A program made the position numbers and the translations under genes. The notes under the pieces are model-generated. The model was not told the DNA's origin. It made no database searches and saw only the letters and a list, made by a program, of their open reading frames with translations. Below are positions 27,414 to 36,474 of a stretch of DNA of 64,000 nucleotides, piece after piece (position 1 is the first letter of the stretch; every line of letters starts with the position of its first letter). This DNA comes from VAZQ01 sp963763365 (GTDB taxonomy: Bacteria; Pseudomonadota; Alphaproteobacteria; Rhizobiales; Xanthobacteraceae). Location of the stretch: contig CAVXOE010000005.1 of NCBI GenBank assembly GCA_963763365.1, positions 62,001-126,000 on the forward strand. The letters are read 5' to 3'.

Positions 27414-27938
27414 GTGACGATCCTTCAGACCGTACAAAGATGGCTGCAGCGCGCTGAGCTTGTGCTCATCTATCTCGGCGTGCTCGCGACGTTCGGCATG
27501 ATGTGCCTGACCTCCGCCGACGCGCTCAGCCGGTATGCGTTCAACCGGCCGATCATCGGCGCCTACGAGTTCACCGAGAAGTACCTGATGGTGGCGTCGA
27601 TCTTTCTCGGACTGTCGTATGCCTATCGCGGCGGCATCTTCATCCGCGTGACGTTCCTGGTCGACCGGTTTCCGCCGGCGTTGAAAGGATGGATCAATCA
27701 GGCGGTCCATCTCATCACGCTCGCCTTCTGTGTGATCGTCCTCGTCGCCACCACCGGGCAGGCGATCCGCGGCTGGCAGGACGACACGACGCTGAGCGCG
27801 CTGCCGATCCCGGTCGGACCGGCCTATAGCCTCGTCCCCCTCGGGTTTCTCGCGCTGACGCTGGTCATACTCGCCGACCTGCCGCGGGTGCGCAGCGGCA
27901 AGTCCTATCTCTTCAAAGAAGAATCGTCGACCATATGA
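27414..27938 (+). CDS. TRAP transporter small permease (DctQ family)
   Basis: Four-helix membrane subunit, 174 residues, starting at GTG 27414. DctQ features: LSRYAFNRPIIGAYEFTEKYLMVASIFLG and AYRGGIFIRVTFLVDRFPP in segments. It links the receptor to the large permease DctM. The intergenic repeat directly upstream makes a separate promoter less likely than readthrough. Confidence 0.9.
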   Translation: MTILQTVQRWLQRAELVLIYLGVLATFGMMCLTSADALSRYAFNRPIIGAYEFTEKYLMVASIFLGLSYAYRGGIFIRVTFLVDRFPPALKGWINQAVHLITLAFCVIVLVATTGQAIRGWQDDTTLSALPIPVGPAYSLVPLGFLALTLVILADLPRVRSGKSYLFKEESSTI

Positions 27939-27974
27939 CCGCGACCCTCGCAAAGCGTCCTTGAAGGCACATCC

Positions 27975-29261
27975 ATGGTCGCGCTTCCGCTCGTCGTGCT
28001 GCTTCTCGCATTGCTGTTCGGCGTTCCGATCGCGGTTGCGCTCGCGGTCTCCGGCATGTTCGGCATCTATCTGGTAACCGGCGACTTCAGCAAGGTGATG
28101 GGCATCCTCAGCTTGACGCCGTTCAGCACGGTCGCCGACTACGCGCTGACCACCATCCCGATGTTCATCCTGATGGCGTTCTTTTCCGCCTCGAGCGGAC
28201 TGGCGCGCGATCTCTACACCGCCGCCGCCAACTGGCTTTCACACATCCGCGGCGGGCTGGCGATTGCCACGGTGTTCGCCTGCGGCATCTTCGGCGCAAT
28301 GTCCGGCGCCAGCACGGCGGCGGCCTCGGTGATGTCGAAGATCGCCATGCCGGAAATGCGCCGCCACGGCTATTCGGACGAACTGGCGGCCGGCGCCATT
28401 GGCATCGGCGCGACGCTCGACATCCTGATTCCGCCCAGCATCGCGATGGTGATCTACGGCATCGCGACGCAGACCTCGATCGGCAAGCTGCTGATCGCCG
28501 GCATCATCCCCGGCATCATCGTCGGCATCCTGCTCGCAGTCATGGTCTATCTTTGGGTCCTCATCAGCCCGAAGCACGCCCCCACGACGTATCGCGTTTC
28601 GTCCGAAGAGCGCTGGGTAAGCCTTGTGCGGGTCTGGCCGAGCCTGCTGCTGATCGTGCTGGTGCTGATCCTGCTCTACACCGGCATCGCCACGCCGACC
28701 GAGGTCGGCGCGCTCGGCGCACTGCTCGCCGCGGTGATCGGCGCCGCGTTCGGGCGGCTCACCTTCGCGGATGCGGTCGAGGCGGTGAAGGACACCATCC
28801 GCACCTCGGCGATGATCTTCCTGATCCTGATCGGCGCGACCATCTTCGGCTACTACATGGCGCTCAGCCGCATTCCGCAGGAGGTGGTCAGCGCCGTCAC
28901 CGCCATGGACCTCAATCGCTGGATCGTCATGATCGGGATCGTGGTCGCCTATTTCGTGATCAGCATGTTCATGGACGAGATCCCGCTGCTCCTTCTGACA
29001 TTGCAGCTCACCTTCCCGCTGATCACCTCGCTCGGCTTCGATCCGATCTGGTTCGGCGTCATCTCGATGATGATGGTGGCGATGGGGCTGGTGTTCCCGC
29101 CGGTCGGCCTGATCGCCTTCATCGTCAGCGCCACCGGCGGGGTCGACCTGATGAAGGTCTATAAGGGCACCAGCATCCTGATGCTGTCGATCGTCGTCAC
29201 GACCGTGCTATTGATGATTTTCCCGCAGATCGCGCTCTGGCTGCCGGCGACCATGCGCTAG
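27975..29261 (+). CDS. TRAP transporter large permease (DctM family)
   Basis: Sodium-coupled transport subunit of 428 residues with about twelve membrane segments. Typical motifs: LSHIRGGLAIATVFACGIFGAMSGAS and IGATLDILIPPSIAMVIYG in segments, then MGLVFPPVGLIAFIVSATGGVDL. It closes the three-gene TRAP set and is followed after 30 bp by hmgA, suggesting that the importer supplies an aromatic acid catabolised through homogentisate. Confidence 0.94.
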   Translation: MVALPLVVLLLALLFGVPIAVALAVSGMFGIYLVTGDFSKVMGILSLTPFSTVADYALTTIPMFILMAFFSASSGLARDLYTAAANWLSHIRGGLAIATVFACGIFGAMSGASTAAASVMSKIAMPEMRRHGYSDELAAGAIGIGATLDILIPPSIAMVIYGIATQTSIGKLLIAGIIPGIIVGILLAVMVYLWVLISPKHAPTTYRVSSEERWVSLVRVWPSLLLIVLVLILLYTGIATPTEVGALGALLAAVIGAAFGRLTFADAVEAVKDTIRTSAMIFLILIGATIFGYYMALSRIPQEVVSAVTAMDLNRWIVMIGIVVAYFVISMFMDEIPLLLLTLQLTFPLITSLGFDPIWFGVISMMMVAMGLVFPPVGLIAFIVSATGGVDLMKVYKGTSILMLSIVVTTVLLMIFPQIALWLPATMR

Positions 29262-29291
29262 CGGCGCTGCGCGAGGGATAGGAGGACCACC

Positions 29292-30660
29292 ATGAACGTC
29301 CAGCACACCTCGCTCGCCGACGCGAAGGCGGAACCCTATCGCAGCGGTATCACGCCCGGCTACATGTCCGGTTTCGGCAACTCCTTCGAGACCGAGGCGC
29401 TCCCCGGCGCGCTGCCGGTCGGACGGAATTCGCCGCAGCGGGTCAACTATGGCCTCTACGCCGAGCAGTTGTCCGGGTCGCCGTTCACCGCGCCGCAATC
29501 GACCAACCAGCGCTCCTGGCTCTACCGCATCCGACCGGCCGTGAAGCATTCCGGCCGCTTCCGCCAGATCGACAAGGGTCTGATCCGCACCGCGCCGGCG
29601 GCACGCGAGGAAGCCAACCTCCCGATCGGACAATTGCGCTGGAGCCCGGTCGCGATTCCCAATGACAAGCTGACATTCGTCACCGGGCTTCGCACGATCA
29701 CCACCGCCGGCGATGCCGAGACGCGCGCCGGTATGGCCGCTCACTTGCTGTTCGTAACGCAATCGATGGAGCACGAGTACTTCTTCAACGCCGACGGCGA
29801 AATGCTGATCGTCCCGCAGGAGGGCCGCCTTCGTTTCTTCACCGAGTTCGGCGTGATCGAGGTCGAACCCGGCGAGGTCTGCGTGATCCAGCGCGGCGTG
29901 ATCTTCCGCGACCGAACTGATGGACGGGCCGGCGCGCGCCTATGTGTGCGAAAACTACGGCGGCGCGTTTCAGTTGCCCGACCGCGGGCCGATCGGCGCC
30001 AACTGCCTTGCCAATGCGCGCGATTTCCTCACGCCGGTTGCGGCCTTCGAGGACAGGGAGGAGCCTTCGACGCTCTATGTGAAATGGGGCGGCGAACTTT
30101 ACGCGGCTGAGATTGGCCAGTCGCCCCTCGACGTAGTGGCCTGGCACGGCAATTACGCGCCCTACAAGTACGACCTGCGGCGCTTCTCGCCGGTCGGCGC
30201 GCTCCTGTTCGATCACCCCGATCCGTCGATCTACACGGTGATGACCGCGCCGTCGGAAACGCCCGGCACCGCCAACATCGATATCGTGATATTCCCCGAA
30301 CGCTGGGCGGTAGCGGAGAACACCTTCCGCCCGCCCTGGTACCACCGCAACCTGATGTCGGAGTTCATGGGGCTCATCTATGGGGTCTACGACGCCAAGC
30401 CGGAAGGCTTCGTACCGGGCGGCATGTCGTTGCACAACTGCATGCTGCCGCACGGCCCGGACGACCAGGCGTTCGAGCATGCGAGCCGTACCGAGCTCAA
30501 GCCGACGAAGCTCACCAACACGATGGCGTTCATGTTCGAGACGCGATACCCGCAGCGCCTGACGAAGTATGCCGCGGGCCTGAAGGAGCGGCAGGACGAC
30601 TACAGCGATTGCTGGAAGGGCCTGCGCCGGCACTTCGATCCCAATAGACGAGAGCCGTGA
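29292..30660 (+). CDS. hmgA: Homogentisate 1,2-dioxygenase, frame broken once
   Basis: Fe(II) ring-cleaving dioxygenase converting homogentisate to maleylacetoacetate. The N-terminal half YMSGFGNSFETEALPGALPVGRNSPQ is family-diagnostic in segments. The match shifts frame at 29910-29916: removing one C from the CC at 29912-29913 joins VIFRD to ELMDGPARAYVCENYG. The iron site is visible in the second part as WYHRNLMSEFMG (His and Glu) and MSLHNCMLPHGPD (His). Total about 455 residues, normal for the family. fahA follows after a palindromic repeat. The intact remainder suggests that the shift is a sequencing error. Confidence 0.93.
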
Positions 30661-30682
30661 ACAGCAGGCTGCGACGATAGCC

Positions 30683-30724
30683 CGCCCTCTCCCCACCCCT
30701 CTCCCGCAAGCGGGAGAGAGGGAG
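30683..30724. repeat. Hairpin repeat between hmgA and fahA
   Basis: The stem tctcccg-caag-cgggaga at 30700-30717 lies inside a ccctctcc-rich segment, a common dispersed element of this bacterial group. It occupies the 121 bp gap between hmgA and fahA and does not have a clear U-tract. Confidence 0.6.
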
Positions 30725-30781
30725 CGAACCGAGCAAGCGGCACGAGCGTGACCCGTACTCGCACCTGAGAAAGTCACAACC

Positions 30782-32107
30782 ATGATCGACGAAACCCATG
30801 CGCCGGAGCGGCGCAGCTGGGTCGCCTCGGCGAACCAGCACGCCGACTTCCCGATCCAGAACCTGCCGCTCGGTGTGTTCAGCCCGCCGGGCGGAACTGC
30901 GCGCGGCGGCGTGGCGATCGGTGACGAGATTTTCGATCTCGCCGCGGCAATTGAACTTGGCCTGTTCGACGCGCCCGCCGCCGAGGCGGCGAAGGCCGCG
31001 TCCGGTGCCACGCTCAACGCGCTGTTCGCGCTCGGAGGCGCGGCGCGCGGCGCGCTCAGGCGACGCCTTGGCGATCTCCTCGCCGCCGACGGCGAGGACC
31101 GCGCGAAAGCGGAAGCCGCCCGTGCGCGGCTCCTGCATCGCGCCGCGGATTGCCACCTGCATGTTCCGTGCGCGATCGGTGACTACACCGACTTCTTCGC
31201 CGGCATCAATCACGCCACCAATGCCGGGAAGCTGTTCCGGCCCGACAATCCGCTGATGCCGAACTACAAATACGTGCCGATCGGTTACCACGGCCGCGCA
31301 TCGTCGATCATGGCATCGGGCACCGACGTGCGCCGACCCTGCGGCCAGCGCAAACCGGCAAACGAAACTGTCCCAACCTTCGGCCCCTGCCGCAATCTGG
31401 ATTTCGAGCTTGAGCTCGGCGTCTGGATCGGTCCGGGCAACGACCTCGCGCGTCCGGTCGGCATCGCGCAGGCCTCAGACCATATCGCCGGCTTCTGCCT
31501 GCTCAACGACTGGTCGGCGCGCGACATCCAGGGCTGGGAGTATCAGCCGCTTGGCCCCTTCCTCGGCAAGAGCTTCTGCACCACGGTGTCACCCTGGGTT
31601 GTCACGCCGGAGGCCATGGCGCCGTTCCGCCTGACGCAAGCGCCGCGCCCCGACGGCGATCCGTCGCCCCTGCCCTATCTGCTCGACAGCGCCGACCAAT
31701 CGAGTGGCGCGCTCGACATCACGCTCGAAGTCTACCTGCTCACGCCGGGACTGAAGGAGAAAGGCCTGCCGCCGCATCGGCTATCCGCCGGAAGTTCGCG
31801 CGACCTCTACTGGACGGTCGCTCAGCTCGTGGCACATCACACGAGCAACGGATGCAACCTGCGGCCGGGAGACATCTTCGGCACCGGCACGATCTCCGGC
31901 ACCGGCGCCGGCAGCCTGGGTAGCCTGCTGGAAATCTCCAGCGGAGGCCGTCAGCAAGTCGAACTCCCCTCGGGCGAAAACCGCCGCTTTCTGGAGGACG
32001 GCGACACCGTCGTCATGCAGGCGCGCTGCCTCCGCGATGGATTTGCATCGATCGGTTTTGGGGAGTGCCGCGGCACCATCGTTACCGCCGCGCAATACGG
32101 GGCCTGA
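30782..32107 (+). CDS. fahA: Fumarylacetoacetase
   Basis: Last enzyme of the homogentisate pathway, hydrolysing fumarylacetoacetate to fumarate and acetoacetate; 441 residues, matching FahA. Motifs: CAIGDYTDFFAGINHATNAGKLFRPDNPLMPNYKYVPIGYHGRASSI in segments with the catalytic His and Ca ligand region, LDFELELGVWIG (Glu ligands), LLNDWSARDIQGWEYQPLGPFLGKSF (Asp ligand and Lys) and GTISGTGAGSLGSLLEIS. With hmgA it gives the lower pathway except maleylacetoacetate isomerase, which is not in the window. Confidence 0.95.
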   Translation: MIDETHAPERRSWVASANQHADFPIQNLPLGVFSPPGGTARGGVAIGDEIFDLAAAIELGLFDAPAAEAAKAASGATLNALFALGGAARGALRRRLGDLLAADGEDRAKAEAARARLLHRAADCHLHVPCAIGDYTDFFAGINHATNAGKLFRPDNPLMPNYKYVPIGYHGRASSIMASGTDVRRPCGQRKPANETVPTFGPCRNLDFELELGVWIGPGNDLARPVGIAQASDHIAGFCLLNDWSARDIQGWEYQPLGPFLGKSFCTTVSPWVVTPEAMAPFRLTQAPRPDGDPSPLPYLLDSADQSSGALDITLEVYLLTPGLKEKGLPPHRLSAGSSRDLYWTVAQLVAHHTSNGCNLRPGDIFGTGTISGTGAGSLGSLLEISSGGRQQVELPSGENRRFLEDGDTVVMQARCLRDGFASIGFGECRGTIVTAAQYGA

Positions 32108-32231
32108 CGGCTGTCAATCAAAAAAAGAAGCGGCAAATGCCGCATCGCGTAGACGCCGCGACCTCTCAAGAATTTCGCAAAGCCCGAGAGGTCACAACTT
32201 GCATCCGGCTGCTTCACACCCGGATCCGATC

Positions 32232-32438
32232 TCACTTCACTTTGAGATTTTCCGCCGACGTCTTGCCTCGGTTGGAGACCTCTTCGTATTCGATCGTCTG
32301 CCCTTCGTTGAGGGTGCTCAGTCCGGCCTTCTCGACCGCCGAAATATGGACGAACACGTCGCGGCCCCCACCGCCTTGGGGCTGGATAAATCCATAGCCC
32401 TTTGTCGGGTTGAACCACTTCACCTTGCCAACAGCCAT
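32232..32438 (-). CDS. Cold shock domain protein (CspA family)
   Basis: Single cold-shock domain of 68 residues. RNP1 is visible as KGYGFIQ and RNP2 as DVFVHISAV. Binds single-stranded nucleic acid and acts as an RNA chaperone. I start at ATG 32438, where the family sequence MAVGKVKWFNPTKGYGF begins and AGGAG precedes; the longer open frame upstream is not family sequence. It is convergent with fahA; the 124 bp between them show no gene. Confidence 0.95.
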   Translation of the reverse strand: MAVGKVKWFNPTKGYGFIQPQGGGGRDVFVHISAVEKAGLSTLNEGQTIEYEEVSNRGKTSAENLKVK

Positions 32439-32610
32439 TTCCGCTCTCCTGGTTAGTAAACCTGACGATGATCGCCGGCCTCGAAACCCCAACACGGGCA
32501 TTTCACAACTTATTCTAGCGTTCTGCGCGGTCCGATCCTAGCGCGATTTTGCCGGTTGCACGCAGGAAGCGGGAGCCGCAAATCGACGGCTCCCGCGCCG
32601 AGCATTCACA

Positions 32611-34398
32611 TCACTTCACGGCGAAGACATAGATCGCGCCGCCCTGCGGCACGTCCGGATACTGGCCGGGAAACAGCAGGTTCATACGCGACTGCATCTT
32701 GGCCGGATCGACGCCCCAGCCGGACTGCACCGCGATGTATTGCTTGCCGTCGACCTGGAACGAGACAGGAACCGCGGCCACGCCGGAGATCGTGGGGAAT
32801 TCCCAGAGAATCTTGCCGGTCTTGGCGTCGAAGGCCCTGAACATGCGGTCGTTGGTGCCGCCAGCGAACAGAACATCGCCACCGGTCGCCAGCACCGGGC
32901 CCCAGTTGAAGGATGGCAGATTGGTTGTCCACACCTTCTTGCCGGTGTCGACGTTCCAGGCCTGCAGTTCGCCGATGTGGTCGGCGCCCGCCACCATCTT
33001 CAACACGCTCCTGGCGACGCCCATGAAGCGCTCGCCCTGCACGTATTTGACCGGCTCACCGGCGAGCTCCTGGCAGAGGTTCTCATTGGCCGGGATGTAC
33101 ATCAGCCGCGTCTGCGGGCTGAACGCGACCGGCGGCCAGTCCTTGCCGCCCCACAGGCTCGGGCAGAACTCGGCGGTCTTGCCGGTGCCGGGTTTGCGCG
33201 CCTCATCGACGTCGGGGCGGCCGGTCTTCGGATCGAGGCTCTTGAACACGTTCTGGCGCACGTAAGGCCGGCCCGCCACGAAGTTGATCTTCCCGTTGGT
33301 GCGCTCGAGATCCCAGATGTAGCCGCTGCGCGAGACGTTGATCAGACCTTTCACAGCGCGGCCGTCACGCTGATAGTCGACCACGATCGGCGGCGAGACC
33401 TCGTCCCAGTCCCATGAGTCGTTGGGATGGTACTGGTGGTGGCCTTTGATCTGACCGGTGTTGGCGTCGAGCGCGATCACCGACGTGGTGTAGAGGTTGT
33501 CGCCCGGCCGCTGGTCGCCGAACCAGGGCGCGGCATTGCCGGTGCCCCAGAACGTGAGATTGGTCTCGGGATCGTAGGTGCCTGTCACCCAGATCGAGCC
33601 GCCGCCGCGCTTGTAATGGTCGCCGCCCGCCGGCCAGGTCTCGCTGCCCGGCTCGCCCGGCGCCGGCACCGTGTAGGTCTTCCACAGCTCCTTGCCGGTC
33701 TGGGCATCGAGCGCCGCAACGAAGCCGCGCACGCCGAGTTCGCCGCCGGACGCGCCGAGGATCACCTTGCCGTCGACCAGGAGTGGTGCGAGCGACATGT
33801 AATAGGCCTTCTTGTAATCGTCGACCTTGGCGGTCCAGACCTCCTTGCCGGTCTTGGCATCAAGCGCCACCAGCACGCAATCGGCCGACGCGAAGTAGAC
33901 CTTGTCGCCGAACAGCGCGACGCCGCGGCTGGTCGGATGCAGATGCAGCACGTCTTCCGGCAGCGGCCGCTTGTAGCGCCACAGGATGTTGCCGCTCTTC
34001 GCCTCGATGGCGAGCACCTGGTTGCCAGGCGTAGCGACGAACATCACGCCGTTGTTGACGATCGGCGGCGCCTGATGGCCCTCGATCTGGCCCGTTGCCA
34101 TGCTCCAGACCGGCTGCAGCCGGGAAACGTTTTCGGGCGTGATCTCCTTGAGCGGACTGTAGCCCCAACCGTCATAGGTGCGGCGGAAGTGGAACCAGTT
34201 GCCGTCCTCCGGCTTCTTAAGCCGCTCGGCAGTGACCGGCGCGTACTTCTGCAGCACGTCCGGCATCGGCCCAGGGACGGGCGTGTTCGACACCGGTGCC
34301 GTGGTTTGCGGCATCTGCGCCGATGCACCGGATAGCCCGGCGGCGGTGACGATTGCCGCGGCGCAAACGCTTTGCATAAATATCCTGATCGCACTCAT
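32611..34398 (-). CDS. PQQ-dependent alcohol dehydrogenase-type quinoprotein, lanthanide-type metal site
   Basis: Periplasmic eight-bladed propeller quinoprotein of 595 residues with a signal peptide ending GASAQ (near 28). Metal ligands by motif: Glu220 (GGELGVRG), Asn288 (GTGNAAPW), catalytic Asp330 and an additional Asp332 in DSWDWDEV. In XoxF-type enzymes that second Asp marks lanthanide use; calcium enzymes have Ala or Ser there. The vicinal Cys pair of methanol dehydrogenases is missing: the aligned place reads HPTSRG. No CxxCH heme motif, so electrons go to a separate carrier, perhaps the Rieske protein upstream. GGAGG precedes the start. Substrate unknown; likely an alcohol or aldehyde. 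Confidence 0.88.
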   Translation of the reverse strand: MSAIRIFMQSVCAAAIVTAAGLSGASAQMPQTTAPVSNTPVPGPMPDVLQKYAPVTAERLKKPEDGNWFHFRRTYDGWGYSPLKEITPENVSRLQPVWSMATGQIEGHQAPPIVNNGVMFVATPGNQVLAIEAKSGNILWRYKRPLPEDVLHLHPTSRGVALFGDKVYFASADCVLVALDAKTGKEVWTAKVDDYKKAYYMSLAPLLVDGKVILGASGGELGVRGFVAALDAQTGKELWKTYTVPAPGEPGSETWPAGGDHYKRGGGSIWVTGTYDPETNLTFWGTGNAAPWFGDQRPGDNLYTTSVIALDANTGQIKGHHQYHPNDSWDWDEVSPPIVVDYQRDGRAVKGLINVSRSGYIWDLERTNGKINFVAGRPYVRQNVFKSLDPKTGRPDVDEARKPGTGKTAEFCPSLWGGKDWPPVAFSPQTRLMYIPANENLCQELAGEPVKYVQGERFMGVARSVLKMVAGADHIGELQAWNVDTGKKVWTTNLPSFNWGPVLATGGDVLFAGGTNDRMFRAFDAKTGKILWEFPTISGVAAVPVSFQVDGKQYIAVQSGWGVDPAKMQSRMNLLFPGQYPDVPQGGAIYVFAVK

Positions 34399-34511
34399 GA
34401 CGTTTCCTCCTTCGTTCTCTTAATGACCGAGGTCTTTCGCCCCGGATGTTTTGGCTTGGTCGTCTGGTCTCCCTGCTTGAAATCGCTACGCGCCGTCGCC
34501 TCGATCGCGCG

Positions 34512-35134
34512 TCAGGTTGGAACGATGCCGACCCGCCCGTAAAGGGCTTGGCAACAACCAACTTGCCGTCCGCGATCTTGAGCGGAAGGGCTGCGAGCGC
34601 CCGCGTGGTCGGGCCGTCGATCACTGCGGCACCGTCGCGCGGATTGTAGTGCGAGTAATGGCAGGAGCATTCGAGCGTCTGCTGCTCGCCGACCCACACG
34701 TTGACCTCGCAACCGGCATGCGGACAGATGGCCGAATAAGCGACGACACCTTCGGCCGCGCGCTCGCGTGTCACGCCCACGAGCTCGGAGGGTTCGGGCC
34801 GAACCAGCAGCACCTTGTTGAGCCGCGAACCGTTGCGCACGACCTCGCCGCTGGGATCCATCGGCCAAGCCAACACCGGAGGGCCACCGGCCGGAATGTC
34901 CTTGACCTCGAGCGCGACCTTCTTGTCGCCGTCGATCGCGACGAGAAGGTCTCCCTCTTTGGGCCGCTCATCGGCGGGCTCGGCAAATGCGGGGCTATCT
35001 GCGGTTCCGATCGCAAGGTCGGCGCCGAGCACCGCGATGCCAGCGAGCACATCGCGCCGCGTCGATCGTTCGACGCCGGGCATGCCAGCGAGACATTGGC
35101 ACGAAGTGCAGTTTGCCCGCCCGGCCTCGCCCAT
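34512..35134 (-). CDS. Tat-exported Rieske [2Fe-2S] protein, frame broken near the end
   Basis: Protein of about 207 residues. Twin-arginine motif STRRDVLAG (Arg26-Arg27) is followed by a hydrophobic stretch, so it is exported folded. Rieske cluster ligands are Cys137/His139 in CPHAGC and Cys156/His159 in CSCHYSHYNP; Cys142 and Cys158 would form the disulfide. The C-terminus shifts frame near 34533-34540: restoring one base (G3 to G4 on the coding strand) gives KPFTGRVGIVPT and a stop at 34512. It lies 113 bp upstream of the PQQ dehydrogenase on the same strand and could be its electron acceptor. That pairing is an inference. Confidence 0.82.
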
Positions 35135-35312
35135 CAGCGCGCTCTCCCATCGGCCGCGATCGAGCGGTTAACCCGCTTCAAGCAGCCTCACGACAGCAGA
35201 CAGGCTAACCCAATCGGGCGGGGTCGCCAACACGGCCGTTTTCAATTCACGCACCTTACATGGCTGGGCAGCCGTCGCGCACGTGGCCTTCTTCGCCCAA
35301 CGGAAAATTGGG

Positions 35313-36432
35313 CTACGGCTCTTCCCCGCCGAGACGATTTTCCCCGATCGCCGGCACGGGGCCGCATGGCCGCGGCGTACCGTCAAACAATGGTGCCGGC
35401 GCCGGATAGGCAAGTGGGCCGTTCGGCGTCGCAACGGTCGTGCGCCGCAGATGCGGATGCGCCGACAGCGCCGCCATGTCGTTGACCTCGGCGAAAGCGG
35501 TATCGGAGAGTGCCAGCCGCCGCAGCACCTCGGCACGCGGCAGGCTTTGAAACAAGCCGCGCCACCATGCCGTCTGTCTCGGCGCGGTGCGTGACACGCG
35601 CAACGTTCGTGCAGAAGCGCGGATCGTCGGCAATGGCCTCGTCCTGCAGCACGTGCCGGCAGAACACCCGCCATTCCCGTTCGTTCTGGATCGAGATGAG
35701 AATTTGCGCCCCGTCCTTCGCGGGAAACACGCCATAGGGCGAGATCGAGGGATGCGCGAGGCCAATCCGTTGCGGCGGCCGGCCGTTCTCGGCGTGCAGC
35801 AGCGGCACCGTCAGCCAATCCGCCATCACGTCGAACATGGAGATGCGGATGTCGGTGCCCTGCCCGGTCCGGCCTCGGCCGATCAAGCCCTCCAGGATAG
35901 CCGCGTGGGCGGTCGCGCCGGTCGAAACATCGACGATCGACATGCCGACGCGGGCGGGGGCCTCCGGGCCGCCGGTGATCGAGGCGAGGCCCAACTCCGC
36001 CTGGATGAGGAGGTCATAGGCCTTGCGACCCGCCAGCGGCCCCTCGTCGCCATAGCCCGTGATGGAGCAGCAGATCAGCGTTGGATGCTTGCGCCGCAGT
36101 TCGCCGATGTCGAAGCCAAGCCGGGTCAGCGAACCGGGCTTGAGGTTTTGGACGAATACATCGGCGCGCGCCAGCAACTCTGCAAGCTTCTCGCGATCGC
36201 CCGCCTCGTGCAGATCGAGCACCAGCGATTCCTTGCCGCGGTTGAGCCAGACGAAATAGCTCGACTGCCCTTTCGCCACGTCATCGTAGCCGCGCGCGAA
36301 ATCGCCCTCCGGCCGCTCGATCTTGATGACCCGTGCGCCGGCGTCCGCCAGGCGCGCGGTACAGAACGGCGCGGCCACCGCCTGCTCGAGCGCGATGACG
36401 AGAATTCCGTCGAGCGGCCGCGGGGGCGACAT
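35313..36432 (-). CDS. Class III CoA-transferase (CaiB/BaiF family), frame broken once
   Basis: Family III CoA-transferase of about 372 residues that moves CoA between organic acids. The N-terminal part is LEQAVAAPFCTARLADAGARVIKIERP in segments, and the probable catalytic Asp lies in VGMSIVDVSTGATAH. The match leaves the frame after DGMVARL and resumes as FQSLPRAEVLRRLALSDTAFAEVNDM. Removing one base from the AA at 35554-35555 (plus strand) restores it. It follows a TRAP importer on the same strand, so it may activate the imported acid. Confidence 0.88.
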
Positions 36433-36474
36433 GCGTCAGCGTCTCGTTTCGACCGTGTCTCTGTCGGCAGCCGA

